Assembly (NCBI GenBank): GCA_022385755.1
Contig: MU278361.1
Coordinates: forward strand, 39,186 to 103,185
DNA: 64,000 nt
Source: Trametopsis cervina
Taxonomy: Eukaryota; Basidiomycota; Agaricomycetes; Polyporales; Irpicaceae
Direction: 5' to 3'
Shown here: piece by piece, positions 45,510 to 58,538 of the stretch
Layout: each line of letters opens with the position of its first letter
Position numbering within the stretch: the stretch's first letter is position 1
Made by a program: the position numbers and the translations under genes
Notes under the pieces: model-generated
What the model was told of the DNA's origin: nothing
Seen by the model: only the letters and a program-made list of their open reading frames with translations
Databases searched by the model: none

Positions 45510-47540
45510 TTATACTTTCACCCTCCTCACTTCGTACCGTACTTTCTCGCCATCCCGAACGAGTACGATGACCTTACCAGAAGCCTCCTCCCAGTGATCC
45601 AGCCGACGTAACTTGGGGCATCTCCACGAGAGCACTGACACAATTTCCTCGTTCTTCCGCATGCGACTTCGTTCGGAGGCGGACATGGGACCGTTGGGGT
45701 CTGAAATGGATGCGACCTCATAAAACAAGCGCATACCGTGGAACGTTGTTAGATCCGTGAGTGAAGAGAGTAGTATAGCCCATTCAGCCTATGATATTTA
45801 TAATAAGGCTTCATGGACGTGAGTCTGAAAATATAGGAGACGTACGACATTCGCGTGGGCCACGGACAGTGTCCGACTAGAGGATGGCACATCCGCGGAT
45901 GTCCTCACGGTGTCAGTGCCATCTGGGCCTGTAAACCGTTTGCCCAGATCCAACCACGTCAACTTTGGAACACAGTCCACCAGGTGCCTCACGTCTTCCA
46001 TATCATGCCATCCCAGCAATTCGAGCCTCTTTACAGAGCAGCTTCCGTACAATTTCAAGTTGCGAAGGAATTTGTCATCGGATCCTGATCCTGTAAGGCG
46101 AACACCCTTGATGATTTCCAGCGGACGTCCACCACCATTCGAGCAGGGGCACTGTAGTAAAGCATTGGCAAACTCGCGGCTGCTCCTCAGCTCGCGCAGA
46201 CGAGGGAGCGAGTCGGGTGGCAGAACGAGTTGGGCAGCGTTTGGACCAGCGACTGTGGAGAGATCTATATGAAGGATTTGTAGATTCGCATGTGCAGAGA
46301 GGAATGTGGCTGTGACGTCGAGGCCGGTTTGAGGAGAACACCAAAGATTAGAGAGCGAAAGAGAGCGTAAATGAGGCCACCGTCCACAGAGTAGCAGATC
46401 ATCCGCCGCAGGACTATGATAGTCATTACCGCGCCGTTGGGCGTACCCGACTGTCAAGTTCTACATATCATATGGGTACCAGCGTATGAATAGGATGTTA
46501 GAATGAAGACGCGATACGCGCACCTCGAGATTTGGGCAGTTATTGAGCATAGTGGACACCCGGCCAAGACTTGGGTTTCGTGAGGAGCCGTATGTATGTT
46601 TTGTAGAAAGAAAGGCGACTGTTTGCAGAGCAGGAAGCTGCAGTGATACTCAGTGTGTGGCATAATGAGATACAACAAAGAACCTTACAACCAACTGTCT
46701 TCTCTTGGCTGAGGCTGATGATACGCTATCGGAATCCTCGCCGTCCGCTTTGAAGGCCAGGTTATCGTTAATCTCAATTTGGCCTAGACTCTGGCACTTT
46801 AGCAGGCTTGGCCATACATTGTCGATGGAGATAGGTGAATGATTACACGACCACGTGAACGATCGTAATGTCGACATCCTCGTCAGTGCAGAGCTCAGAA
46901 ATCGCTCTTGTTTCGTGTGTAGGCCGAGTTCGTCATCCGTGGACTCCAAGTCGGTGTCAGTGCCAAGAATATCCGCAGGAAGTGACTCCTGCTCGGTAGC
47001 ACGCTCGTCCAGTATCTCCAGTACGCGCACATTTCTTGCGAGTGACTTGTTTACAATCAGGTGGTTCCACAGCCTGAGGCTACTAACCTTGGCCTTGATG
47101 ACCCGGTAGTCGTAGTGCCTCGGGAACACGATGTCGTGCATGCGTTTGCATGACAGTGCGAGCGAAAGGAGGTCGCGTTTGGAGTCGATATGGCAGACAA
47201 TCACATCTAGCAGTTCCGTAGGTTGACGAGTAAGGGTTCGACGTGACTGAGACAACCCAACGAAGGGCTCGACGATCCCGAGCAGATGCATCGACAGTTT
47301 GTGCTCCTCTGGAGTGAACTTGAACTGGCATCCTCCAATACGCGCAGGTAGAGATGCGAAAAGCTTGAGAAGAGTGTTGAGCGCACTGAAGGGATCGGTA
47401 CGGTCGTATGAGGAGATATTTGTGTCCACCTGGTGCAGTGTCCGCCGTTGCACCCGCCCTACATTAGTGAGCCGAACTGACGTGTCTCGAGAGACAGGCC
47501 CGGAGGACCTCGACGCCTTAGTCTTTGAGCGAGAAGACAT
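45510..47540 (-). CDS. F-box-like protein with leucine-rich repeats
   Basis: Four exons (minus): 47540-46689, 46637-46524, 46460-45846 and 45788-45510, giving 619 aa. A degenerate F-box lies at about 105-150: RQPTELLDVIVCHIDSKRDL then LSLALSCKRMHDIVFPRHYD. Downstream are irregular LRR-like strands (WPHLRSLSLSNLW, HANLQILHIDLST, SVKRLELLGWHDMEDVRHLV, PKLTWLDLGKRF). Agaricomycetes have large families of such proteins, presumed SCF ubiquitin-ligase substrate receptors; the target is unknown. All three introns are 51-63 nt with standard ends and phase 0. The last exon ends in a basic tail (KVRYEVRRVKV). Confidence 0.85.
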
Positions 47541-48118
47541 TGAGGACTAACGAGCGCGAATGGTCAGGATGTACATGATATGAGCGAGCGAGCGGAAGAG
47601 CATTGACAATGCTGCAAAGGACTACTGTTATCGCCATCAGTTTGTACAGCCCCGCAAACTCCGCTGGGATCCTTTGCGAAGGCTGCGCAAAACTGGCATT
47701 GCAGACCTATGCACAGACCAGGTTGCTACCTGGGGAGGTCCCGTCTGAGCAGTAGCCTATACTTGTGGCGGAGCCATATCTCCCGTAACACCGATTCGGA
47801 CAAGACTGCCAGTGTATAATGCCCAAAACGCGTTGCACACGTGATCGCGTTTGGCGCCAATGACAGAAGAGGCGAGCTTTGCTCTTGAACAGGTACTGTC
47901 GAACTGAACCTGCTTTTTCTGAGTGATGTGCACCAAGAAGTGTGCCCTGAAGGTAACCGGGCTGCTCAGTTCACCATGCGTCTGGTGGAGGGGTGACTTC
48001 ATGCCAGAGAATAGTCGGATAGTGCAACATATCAGAACTCGTGTGTAATTAGCGTGTGCGGATAACAAATCTAGAGCAAGGTATAGCAGAACAACAAGAG
48101 ACTGGATCGCGCTCTTCA
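47541..48118. other. Intergenic: F-box gene upstream and CHS7 3' flank
   Basis: 578 bp with only short frames and no recognisable element. Confidence 0.45.
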
Positions 48119-49674
48119 TCAGAAGATAATGTCGGCCGACTCCTCTGTTGCGGACACAAGTTAGTGATCAGCGTAAGAACCACATTCTCGGGTATTGAAC
48201 GTACCGTCTGTGATATCCTTCCATGCGAGATAGAGGACAACCACGGCTGCTGTCTCGAGGATAGTAGCTACAAATGAGCCATCTATTCTGTGAGAGGGTA
48301 CTCCCTGAACAGGCCCGATTAGTTAGGATGAGAAAAGAGAGCTGGGAGATGAGCGTACATTGCAGATAACCTTGTTCAAGAGGAAGTAATCCAGTTGACT
48401 GAGGACAAAAAGAACAGCAGCAAGGATGTACCACATGGGGTGAGCCCCATTGAGTACACCCATTACGATGTACAGCATGAAACAGAAATACAACAGTGTG
48501 GCACTGGATACTACAGTGAGCTAAGGACCACGCTGAGAAAGGGGAAACGTACGCGCCGGGCCATATCGTCGTCAAGACGAACAGTGGTATACTATGGAGA
48601 TTTTGCGGAGGGTTTGAGGGACCAAAAGCAGAGGTGAAAGTAAAACCGACATCAAGACTTATATACGTTGTAGCGGCAAAGAAGGCTAGAGTGAAGAATG
48701 TAAACGGCTGGGGAGAGACTGAGTGTCTGTAAGAGCTGAGACATAAGCAGTTGACTGACGATGAGTGAGCTCAGGGTTCCGTCGTCGACGACTTGCGTGC
48801 TGACGATAGCATTAGCGAGAAGAGCCCAGAACGCTGCGGCGACAAGGCCGGCATGTATCGCGGTCAGTGCGACAAGGGCAGTAGAACCTTGTTGTAGGAA
48901 AGCGCCAGTGGTTAGGATTTGCAGCGGAAGGGTAAGGAGGTACAAGACAAGGAAGATTTGGAGTTCGATTCGGCCTGGTGAGGTAAAGATGGTTAGCCTG
49001 GTGTGACAATAGCAAAACAGAATACGGATGGTTTTGGCCGCAAAGCTCGACTGTTGCCCCTTGTGATATCATTTCGCGAGAGTGACGGTGAAGAACTGAA
49101 TAGCAACCGATATGGTATAGATTCTAGCCACACTCGACGCGCCGATAATGCATGCGACTTATCGTGTCGCAACGTTGCTACGACCGGCAGCTGATCAATG
49201 CATTCCGTCTCCTATCTCACTCAGATAGACCCTCAGATCCATGTGGTAGCATCACCCACGTTACTTTCGAAAATCTGCATGCCTCCAAACCGATAAATGT
49301 GAACAACAGGACGGAATGACTCACCGACGGCAGCCGTTCTACGACCTGAACGCCAGATGAGAAAGACTATGACAAATACGCTCAGACCGCACGCTATGAT
49401 GTTGGCAATGTTCGCTAGGGAGCCATCGACGGCAATAGGTGGGATGCTGCATTCTGGATTGATGCCTACAGGAGCTGTCCTAGGGTTGGCAGAAACGTTG
49501 GTGAGCACGTCTGGTGCATGGCTCTGGAGCTGAAGATGAGGCGTAATCGCGATTAGCATGTATAATCGGAGACGCGTAGAGTGTGTCACGGCATACCTGG
49601 CGGTAAAAGAGATTGCACCACGGATAACTCGGTGTTTGCTTGCAGAGCGGCTCAAAGTCCCCAAATGCGGTCAT
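48119..49674 (-). CDS. CHS7: Chitin synthase export chaperone Chs7
   Basis: Seven exons (minus): 49674-49597, 49529-49325, 48974-48760, 48707-48553, 48503-48359, 48304-48205 and 48144-48119, giving 307 aa. The N-terminus MTAFGDFEPLCKQTPSYPWC matches the cysteine-bearing head of Chs7. Hydrophobic spans include NIIACGLSVFVIVFLIW, FLVLYLLTLPLQILTTGAFL, LVAAAFWALLANAIVSTQVV, FTFFTLAFFAATTYISLDVG, ATLLYFCFMLYIVMGVLN, WYILAAVLFVLSQLDYFLLN and the final FVATILETAAVVVLYLAW, with the GSF...WKDIT ending typical of the family. It resides in the ER and promotes exit of chitin synthase III. The 350-nt second intron is far longer than the others here. Confidence 0.9.
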
Positions 49675-52600
49675 TCCAGTTCAGCGTTTGGCTAGAGGAG
49701 TGCTTCAGGTATGAGCGCGAGTACGAGGTATCGCTGTGGGAGTCGTCGCAGGTCGTGAGCGGGAGGAGGCGGGGGACAGCGCCAGGTGGTAGAGGATGGA
49801 GGACGAGAGGCACACGGCGGCGAGGGAACACGAGGTCAAAAGGTCCGTCAGATCAAACACGAGACAACACAGCGTTGAAAAGCTCACCGACGTCGGTAGA
49901 CGACTCGCCAGGGTATACGGGACACAGAACAAAAGAGCGGAAAGGGTTTGGGTGTCACTGGGGACCGACACAAGAGACAGACGACGAGCGAGGCGTCGCG
50001 GGCGACGAAGGCGAAGCAGAACACGACCAGCCGAAGTCACACGCGCGTTAATGTTTTGATATGAATTTCTCACGTGGCATCGCTATGGGCACCACGACCA
50101 CAGCTCGTACGCGGTTGCCTCAGACTGTACACAAGCTCGGGATACTTGACCCACCACATACAACTTGAGGCTGCGACTTGCGCGACGGTGCACGCGTAGA
50201 GATCATTTACAATCTCCTCTGTACATTCTATGCAACCAAATCGCCATGGCCTGCCGTGCAAGTCCGGATTAGGCAAGTCTCGTGGTGCGACAACTCGCTC
50301 TCGCAGACCGAGCGCTGCGATCGGTGCACCGTCACACGTCCCCTTGGATAGTCAAATATGCCTCGGTCACCTGCATCGCCAAACACCTGGCCTGGAGAGC
50401 AGCTCGGCCCTGACGGGGGTCGTCCATGGCCGATACAGTCAGCATACTCGTCGCGGTGTTTTCGTTGAACCTCAGCAGTCCGACATACGTTTCAGGATGG
50501 TCCATCCCAGATTCCCGTCTACTAGACCTATTGGGACACGAGAGTGGGTAGGATCCTTTTGTTCGGCCATCGAAATACCCCAGGTGTCGACTAGACACCT
50601 CTACGTGCGGGCTGTCTACACAAACTCCTAAACGAATTATCCATTGATACCTGCAAGTTCGTGCGCAGGGCTCCGAAACATGCGTATTCTGCATGGATCG
50701 GCTATGGATCGGACGTGCCGTCTCCGCACTGCCGGAGATGGTGTTCTAGTTCATCGGCGAACGGTCAGCAGCAGCAGTCGGCCCCTGGCCATCGCACAAG
50801 CTGTCAATCTAGTATTTTGACGGTCCGTAGCTAAAATGCAGTGTACGTAAACGCGATGCTTGTAGGTGCCTCTAGCTCCAAATGCCTCCGTATTTGGGGA
50901 TTGCCATGGACACTCTAAACAAGGCAGCCCCTTCCCTTTTTCGCTGACCGTTCAGGCTAATCTACGATAGACTGCAGGGATTAGCTCCACATTTTTCTGG
51001 ACAAATTCGACCTCCAACTTCGTGGATGGGATGATTTACCTTTGTGTGCGCAGGATCGTACCACCACGATGAGGAGCAGATGCAGCGAGGTTCGTGGTTG
51101 AGATCACTACAACCTCGTGTTTCCTGCCGGTGACTTACCATTGTCCTATTCGGTTCGCATTCCGCAACATCCTGACCAGAGCGAAGCCCCAAATGTGCAA
51201 TCATTGCGAAATGTAGCATCATCAGCATCATGGAAATGGGCGTGCCGCAACTTCATGGCTTTTGCGTTGCAAAAGCCTGCATCTCCCGTGTCATTCATCA
51301 GAAGCACGCTGCAAGGTGGAACGAACGACGGCATCGGGGATTAATACGTGGAGTAACAAAAGGCTGTATACGACCGATTGGGCGTTGACCACACACGATG
51401 AAAGCGGGCTAAAGAACAATGCGACGTTTTTGCATTCTTTTCCAAACGTCGTCAATGTTCATTTGTGCGAGCGCGTAGCACTAGTGTTCGAAATCGCTGT
51501 CACTTTACGCCACGAAAATACACCGTTGATGCTACTGGAAAGTAGAGCCCGCCGCCATTGCATCCCTCGATTCAAATCTTATTATTTCGTTGTAATCCTT
51601 GGCCCACCGACGCCGAAGTGGCCACCGAGAACATTGGTCATCACGCACCCGCACCTCACTTTTCTGGTTAGTACGTACTACGCCCATCGGCGGTCACTGG
51701 TCACGGTGACTGCCCCAAGATCTACGTCCTGCGTGTGGCCTACTCATGACAGCTACTATCACACACGCTACATACGCTGCTCACATACAATCGGAAATGT
51801 ATGGTGGATTCATCTTCTGAGATTCGAAAGGGTGCTACGGAGTTTGAATACTGCACGAGAACATTCGCCAACTGAATAGACCGGTGCGGACATCTCGCTC
51901 GCGCTTGCGGACAGTATTGGGGTTGTGAGTATGACCGTGCAATGGTACTACTCGCTGCGCGATACAAGGCCTGGCCTTTTGCGACCACCCATAAAGTGCA
52001 CTATGAATCCCTACCTTTGGAAACTTACGCCGGATACAATAGATCCATACTGTCGGACGGCGGTACAGTCAATGCAGCAGCATAACAGTGGCATCGTTAG
52101 GGGGTGTTCACAGGTGACATAGCCTAGTCTCAGCCACCCCACGGAGCCTGGATCTGTAGCCATGCATCTAGGTGGCGTACATGAAACGAGCTTCTGGTTC
52201 AGGGTTTGTGAGCTTCAATCGCTGGTAGACGTCCAAGCCTCTCCCACAGGAGGGAACAGCACCCTGTACTAGACATCACGAGCAACATACGAGGGCGACG
52301 AGGTTTGAATTTCATGTAGTCTTCCATGTTATCGCGTCACCACCTTGTACTCCAGCGGTCAAATGCATTGTCCTCGTTTACCCGGTCCACCCTATGAAAT
52401 TTCCGAAAGGACCCTCACGGTTCTGTTATGAAGCAGGCGCAGTCAGCGGCGGAGGAGCATGACAAAAAATACATGACTCACCGGTTATCAATGTAGTAAA
52501 CATATCAAGAAGGTTCGAGGGGGGACGTAACACAGCTCCCAGCGAAGTTCGCACATACTTCGTTCCGAAGACGCTGTAAAGCGGCCGGATGAACAGACCT

Positions 52601-53341
52601 TGTGCGTGTCAACCTAGAACAGAGTAGCCCGTCTTCGTGTGCCACTGCAACTCAATGTACGCGTCATCCAGTGCGTAGTGTACCATGTTTCATGCCCACC
52701 CTACTGTACTCTCGCACGGAGATACTTGGTGCGAGGGTGCGTTATGGTGCGAATGGGGGGCTGTGATCTCCGATCAGCATGCATACAGGCTATCATTGGC
52801 AATACGTGGCATGGTAACTTGGTGAATCCAACAATGTGCGCCAGGATGTACGCTCCGAAGTCCACGGTTACCAACCTCGTCGGTTTCAATATGTCCTGCC
52901 AGTGCTGTCGTTGTTTGGCAGCTTTGCTGCATGGCTAGCGCAGAGGAGACACCGCCGAGCAAGCCCCATCGTCTAGGCAAACCTGGGTACACACCCACAT
53001 GTCCGGAGTGGTTGTCCAGTTACGAGGGCTATAGTAGACCCTGTGTCTTGAGTTGTATCAGGTCAACAACGTGGAACATATGTATCCCAGGTGAAATTTG
53101 GATGTCTACTGGGCATGTTTCAGCTTGAATAGTTCTCCACGACATAGATATCGAACACCTACCGTTCTGAAAACTCGCTGAACGGAGCGGAAAACCCGCG
53201 TTCTTTCATCGTCAAGGAGTAGCGTTTCTTCGTTGATGGCGAACGACAACGGGCGGCTACGTGATCTCGCCAGCTGCACACCGCATTTGGGACGGAGGTA
53301 CAAGCGTCTACAGATCTGCCTCCTACCCCCATTCGCCTGCG
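49675..53341. other. Gene desert, 3.7 kb
   Basis: No frame here shows a domain, splice pattern or codon bias that I can support. The longest plus-strand frame (about 51262-51879, 205 codons) begins at TTG and reads like random sequence. 49720-50070 is purine-rich on the plus strand and could be the CHS7 leader. Part of the stretch may be decayed mobile or repeat DNA but no terminal repeats were found by eye. Confidence 0.45.
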
Positions 53342-53868
53342 ATGTCCCTGAAAAATCCAGTGACTTCTGCATCTTTCTCACTGTCTAATGCAACTGCCGT
53401 GGCAACTACGCAGGCAGGGTCCCTTGTCACGCCACCCGAGCTCGAGCAAACGCTTGCTTCACTAACTTCACACCGATCGGTCCTCGGATACATGCTACTG
53501 TCGCGAGGCCAGCCTGCGACTATCATCAGACATTCTGGTGTTATATTTGAAGGCGAACAGGGGAAGAAGTACGCCAGCGCTATCAGCCGCATTGTCGAAA
53601 GCGTCCAAGCTGGTCTCGAAGATGTCAGCGGGGATTCAACTGACGTCGTAAGTACCCTCTGTGCACCCGCAGGTCGATGTCCTCTCACGCATCCATCCAA
53701 TCAGGACGAGGTTAGATTCATGAGAATAAGGACAAAACGTCACGAGATAATGATCTCACCAGGTCAGTGTTCTGGACCGCTCGCAACGTTCGCCAGTGTG
53801 CTAACGAACGAGCGCGAATCGTAGATGGACGATACCTGCTTGCGGTGTTGCACGACCCGGCGTCATGA
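53342..53868 (+). CDS. Dynein light chain, roadblock/LC7 type
   Basis: Exons 53342-53647, 53705-53762 and 53825-53868 give 135 aa. The roadblock fold reads VLGYMLLSRGQPATIIRHSG then VIFEGEQGKKYASAISRIVE, and after the introns DEVRFMRIRTKRHEIMISPD and GRYLLAVLHDPAS, which match the strand order and the RIRTKRHEIMI.PD block of Robl/Dynlrb. It is a homodimeric cargo-side subunit of cytoplasmic dynein. The N-terminal 45 residues before the fold (SLKNPVTSASFSLSNATAVA onward) are longer than in animals and low-complexity. The start at 53342 is the first ATG in frame close to the fold; the frame opens further upstream. Confidence 0.92.
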
Positions 53869-55407
53869 CGTCCGGTCGCGCCCTGCACAGCGTTTACTCT
53901 CCCTTCGTGTCCTTGCCAAGTCTTCTCTTCTGCCTGGCTCTACCGCCGCCGACGCGCCCTACATCGTGATTGTTTTTCTGTCTAATTTTACCCGCCCGGA
54001 AATTCGTTGTTCTCATTCGCTCGCTTGCTCTGTAGGACGTAGCCTCCGCATGAGACGGGGCGAACCTGACAGCCATACATGGACATCACGTTCCTTAAAC
54101 CCCGTTTCATGTCTGGTGTGAATTCAGGTACTAGCGTTGGTCCATGAGATTTGGTGACGACCTAGTGGCGTCAAGGACCTAGAACGCAGCGGTCCATGTG
54201 AGCTATTTTACCATCTCAATGCGCTCAGCACACGAACGCAAATTGGCAGGTCGACTATCTTCAGTTGGTACCAATATGTGCGATTTGCGTTTAGTGCTGT
54301 GGCTGCTGTTGAGCGAGCCTCAGGATCTACGGTGCGCATGGGGTCTTGACGGCCCAGCTAACCGGCTCAGATTACGATCTGAGCATCAATTGGCTTACAT
54401 AAGCAACTCACACCTGCCTCCGTCCGTCCAATCGAACACGCTGAAAGGTGCGACGCCTGGTGACCCGACTTCTGCAACATTCTGCGTCCTCAGAGCTCAA
54501 GCCTCGTCCGTCGTTGCCCAGACTTCGCCAGCAGCGACACCAAGTGGCCCTTTGTTTTGTTTCAACCCTTTCGCGAGATTATGGCTCTTTGCGGGTGAAT
54601 CAAACACCCGGTTGCAATGCTAATTTTGTTGATGTTTTGGTTTAAAAGCTTATTTGAACCTCTAGTTATCCTTCACCCTTTTAGCTCGCTGCGCACTGCA
54701 TCGCGTCAGCGGGTTCGCATCCTGTGCACTTGTCGCAGGGTGAATGGGTAAATCATCCATGCATTGACGGTGGGCGGTGTGTCGCCAAACACGCGCCAGG
54801 TACGTGCACCCATTGGTTCGACTGTCGGGGCCGTCGGTGGACATGGCCTCGGCGATACATTCATGCGAGGCAGGGTGTTTGAATGGCGCAGGAAACAACG
54901 GCAGACGCTAAAGATTAAAGTTATCATTTGGTATTTGTTTGAGGCAATCGAATGAAATTGGGGTCGAGCTGCGATGCCACACCTCGACCGTCGACGACAT
55001 GGCCGTGGCTTTTGACACAAAGGTCTAGCGTGTTTGCCAGCGCTGCTTCTCACCGAGATGAATCTTATGATCTTTTTTGGTGATGCAGTGAGCCGCGGAC
55101 CTCACTCACGGCTCACTTCACAGAACCCTGATTATTGCACGTAGATTTGAGATCGCTCAATAGCGAGACGAATCTCCCTGTTCCATCACAGTCACAGTCA
55201 CTTGCAACGGCCACCCATTGGATATGATTCCTCCGGTCTTTGAGGACATACAAAAGCCTTCTTGAACCTTTGTCACCCTATCTTTGCCCGCCCTCTTAGA
55301 ATATCCCGAAGCAACGTCTCCATCACCGCCTTGAACACGATCCTGCGTCGTGCACAACAGCCCTCTCCAAGGTGGCAACCTGTTCCTGATTCCTTTCGAC
55401 ACGCACC
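53869..55407. other. Intergenic before the Zn2Cys6 gene
   Basis: About 1.5 kb. It holds the roadblock gene 3' end and, at the right, a leader and promoter region rich in CA and CT stretches. A B-box-like 'gggttcgcatcc' at about 54710 lacks a paired tRNA cloverleaf. No gene is recognised. Confidence 0.45.
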
Positions 55408-56887
55408 ATGTTGAGTCAACACGTTCAACTATTCAACACCGGCACGCGGCCCAACCCGCCTCGACTTAAAATCGACCCTGCCTTCATGCCACAGCTTTTG
55501 CCTCACCCTAACCCCGAGGATAACTTACGACCAGACACCATGTGCACAAGCACCGTCTCTTCGCCCTCAGCCAACACATCCGTCATGTCTCCGTACTCAT
55601 ACTCTCCGTCCTTCACAACCTCTCTACCTCAGACCCCCGACGAGGACGATGACAGTTGTTGGAACCTCATCCCCTATGACGTCCCATGGGGACAAGATTA
55701 TTTTGCCTACAAGGCTGGAAGCCTGCCCGGCCCTGAAGGTGACTGCCTGTTTCTGCGCTCCCCGACGCCAGTGGAGAAGAGGCGGACAGTCCGCGCTTGC
55801 GAAAAGTGTCGGGAGCGGAAGGCGAAGGTACGTCCATTTCCTGGCTGCTACATACCGAGTGTGGCCACATCTGACATATTCACGTTTTATAGTGCAGTGG
55901 AGACAGACCTAGCTGCGTGCGTTGCGCTGAGAAGGGCCGCCCATGTGTATACACGTCCGACTCGAGACGAACCAGGGCATCGACGTCCAGCCGAAAGATT
56001 TGTGGCCGAGACCACGTCCCATCGTCGTATAGACGCCGCCAAGGGCTTGCAGAGCACAGTAGTCCAGCCAGTTCGATGTCTAGCTTTGGAGACTCAGACG
56101 CTCAGTCATATGCGGTCCTCACACCGAAGCAGGAGGAAGATGAGAGGATGGTACCGCTATTTACCAACCAAGAGCAGACAGAAGTCAACGACTGGACGAT
56201 GGGTAATACTTATAACCCCGTCTCCTTTGAGGATCCGACATTCGTGAAGCTGCAGCTATCTCCTCAGGAGCGAGACAACGGCCATTACGACATTCCAGCA
56301 CCGCTAGCCAACAACCAGCACATCACCGGACACGGAGAGTTCATATCTCTGCCGCCCAACCACACCAGCTCGTTGGCTCCGCCAATCGTCGCTCCTAAAC
56401 CTGTCCGCTGTGGAAATACTCCATTCTCGCCTAGCACGGCAACTCGCGAGGCCGCTGGGAGCATGCACCCCACCGCCGTGGACTACGAACCATACCCGTG
56501 CGTTGATCCGAGTGTCCTGGTACACAGCCGTGCACCTGTTCCGCCAGGGCAATCGGTGGAGTTACTATCGGGTGATGCCGCACTGCATCCATTTTCTTCG
56601 TACGTATCGTTTTCAGCCTCGTTGGCGGCATGTGTTGTTGACGGTTGTGCGTTCGCGTCTTTTTCAGGCCTATGACAGCGGGGCCCTCGGCATCGTCCTA
56701 TCATCCCCACCTGGAGTATACACGAGACATGCACTATCACGACGGCGTCTCCGTATACTCCGACACGGAGATCTATGAGAACCCGACCAGCCAGCTAGGC
56801 CAACCATCCTTTCTGTCCTACGCACTTCATTACCGCTATGCTGCAGACGCCCTTGAACTCCAGGCTGCAGCTCTACATTCCTTTTAA
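55408..56887 (+). CDS. Zn2Cys6 fungal transcription factor
   Basis: Exons 55408-55827, 55893-56599 and 56668-56887 give 448 aa. The zinc cluster is RACEKCRERKAK joined across intron 1 to CSGDRPSCVRCAEKGRPCVY (residues about 129-160), with the six cysteines in C-x2-C-x6-C-x5-C-x2-C-x6-C-type spacing. The N-terminal 125 residues are acidic and Ser/Thr/Pro-rich (PDEDDDSCWNLIPYD) and may activate; the C-terminus is rich in Pro, Tyr and His. No fungal-specific TF middle domain is visible, so it resembles short developmental regulators. DNA target unknown. The intron lies exactly between the second and third cysteine, so splicing decides DNA binding. Confidence 0.88.
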
Positions 56888-58538
56888 TCATTCATCGCTC
56901 GTTATTTCACCCCCTTAGAATAAGTTACTCGCACTCGCTGTCGTTCTCGTTTGTTGGATCTGGACGTATCTTTTATCGTAACATTAATCTGTACCTATTT
57001 CTCGATGGACGCTGTCGGACTGTATCTGTACCCCTGCTTCGCTTCGTACTTCGCTCGCAAATTTTGTGTTCATGTTGTTTCCGGTTGCTGTCGCAAACTA
57101 ATTTGCATCTGATATTTACAAGCTGTATATAGTTGCCCCTATCGTTCATCCGCTTATTGTGAATCTGTCAGGAAGTACGCAGGAGTATGTATGCAACATG
57201 CACGTTCCTGAGGATGCCTTCGGTTGCTGCGACATTCTTCCGTTTCTTCCTGCCAACTATAGATCGGGTCCATTGCCCCTTCGCATTCCTGGGAACGTCG
57301 GCGGTGAAGTATGAAGAGCAGATATGACATTGACTACAGCAGACTACGGAAGTTCTGATGTTGATGTCGCGAGGAACTCAACACCTATGATTGATGTACG
57401 ATTGGGGGACAACAAGTCCCTCCCGCGCCTTCGCTACAAATTGAGCCTTCTGACGGCCTCAAGGGCGCATGTGCTAAGGCGGGTCGCGAATTCAGTTCGC
57501 AGGGGGGTCATGTGTGTTCCTGCAAGGAATATGGATTGAATTTCTGACGCAACCGAGGCAACCGACTTGCATCTCACAATTCAGCGGACTTGAATGTGCT
57601 TGACGGCCACGCCGTCGGCACTCACTGCCGCTCTGGAGTTCTTGCATCCACACACGCCTCACAGCGGTTCGTGAATGAACTGGTCGAAGGATGGGCCAGG
57701 TGAACCCAGGATCTGCCCCATTTGTGATCGGGCTTGGTGTCGTGGGTACCACACTGGAGATAACCTGTAGATTACGCGAAGATTTGCTTCCGACGCAATC
57801 GCCACCGCAGATTAGCACTAACAAGGGGTTCTCAACCTCGAGGCAGTAGCGATAACCACTGGAAATGAAAGGAAAGATCATCACAGGATCGGGCTTGGGA
57901 TAGAAGTTCCGGGATGCACCGACGAAGCCACAAACGCAACAAAGCAGCATCCAGAGTTGAGTAACGAGGACGCACATTCATGAGCCGTCGCCTGGCGTCC
58001 TCGGATCTATCTGGTAGGTAATGGCAGAGCGCAGCACCCTGTACGAAACGTCAGCATGCATGCATTCACGTGAGAACGAGAATGTCAGCGTGTAGTTTAT
58101 AAGGCTGGCGTGAATGATCTTACGAAGTCGGAGGTAAGAGTTTGCCTACCTTTTGTGGAACGGGCTATTAGATTCACGCATCTATGAACGCGGATCCGTG
58201 AACGCTGTCAATAGCAAGGCACTTCGACCACCAACAGATACGTACAAAGGCACGTTCTGAACTTCGTCTGAGACAAAACTACGTCAATACCATCGGCCAA
58301 AGCCGAGTGTTTGTGAGCAGTGGTATTGCGATGCAGATCGTACGACGCAAGAACGCCCGAGACGATCCGAGACGAGCAGATGGTATGATACAGTGCAGTA
58401 AACAACGTACACCTCGACGTGATAATACTGCGAAGGAAGCAGGTTAGACGAGCGAGGCCTTGCAGCACTACTAGATCATGACTAACCAGGGTGGTATAGA
58501 GTTCATTAGTACAAATGGGGAGAGGGAGATAGCGCATG
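56888..58538. other. Intergenic; one weak secreted-protein candidate inside
   Basis: About 1.65 kb. It contains the Zn2Cys6 gene 3' end, the candidate at 57492-57977 and the MDM35 3' flank. A 118-codon minus frame at 58208-58564 overlaps MDM35's end and shows no features. Confidence 0.4.
57492..57977 (-). CDS. Possible small secreted cysteine-rich protein
   Basis: An ATG frame gives 161 aa. The first 22 residues, MCVLVTQLWMLLCCVCGFVG plus AS, look like a signal peptide, followed by a mature part with several cysteines. No family is recognised, codon use is unremarkable, and an intron-like segment (gttgag to ctacag) sits in the middle, so the true product may be shorter. It could also be chance; treat as a hypothesis. 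Confidence 0.25.
   Translation of the reverse strand: MCVLVTQLWMLLCCVCGFVGASRNFYPKPDPVMIFPFISSGYRYCLEVENPLLVLICGGDCVGSKSSRNLQVISSVVPTTPSPITNGADPGFTWPILRPVHSRTAVRRVWMQELQSGSECRRRGRQAHSSPLNCEMQVGCLGCVRNSIHIPCRNTHDPPAN

Noticed and set aside
51262..51879. 205-codon plus-strand frame in the gene desert
   Set aside because: Starts at TTG, no domain, no splice or codon pattern; random-looking composition.
54690..54730. tRNA B-box-like gggttcgcatcc
   Set aside because: No matching A box at the right spacing, no D-loop GG and no acceptor stem could be paired.
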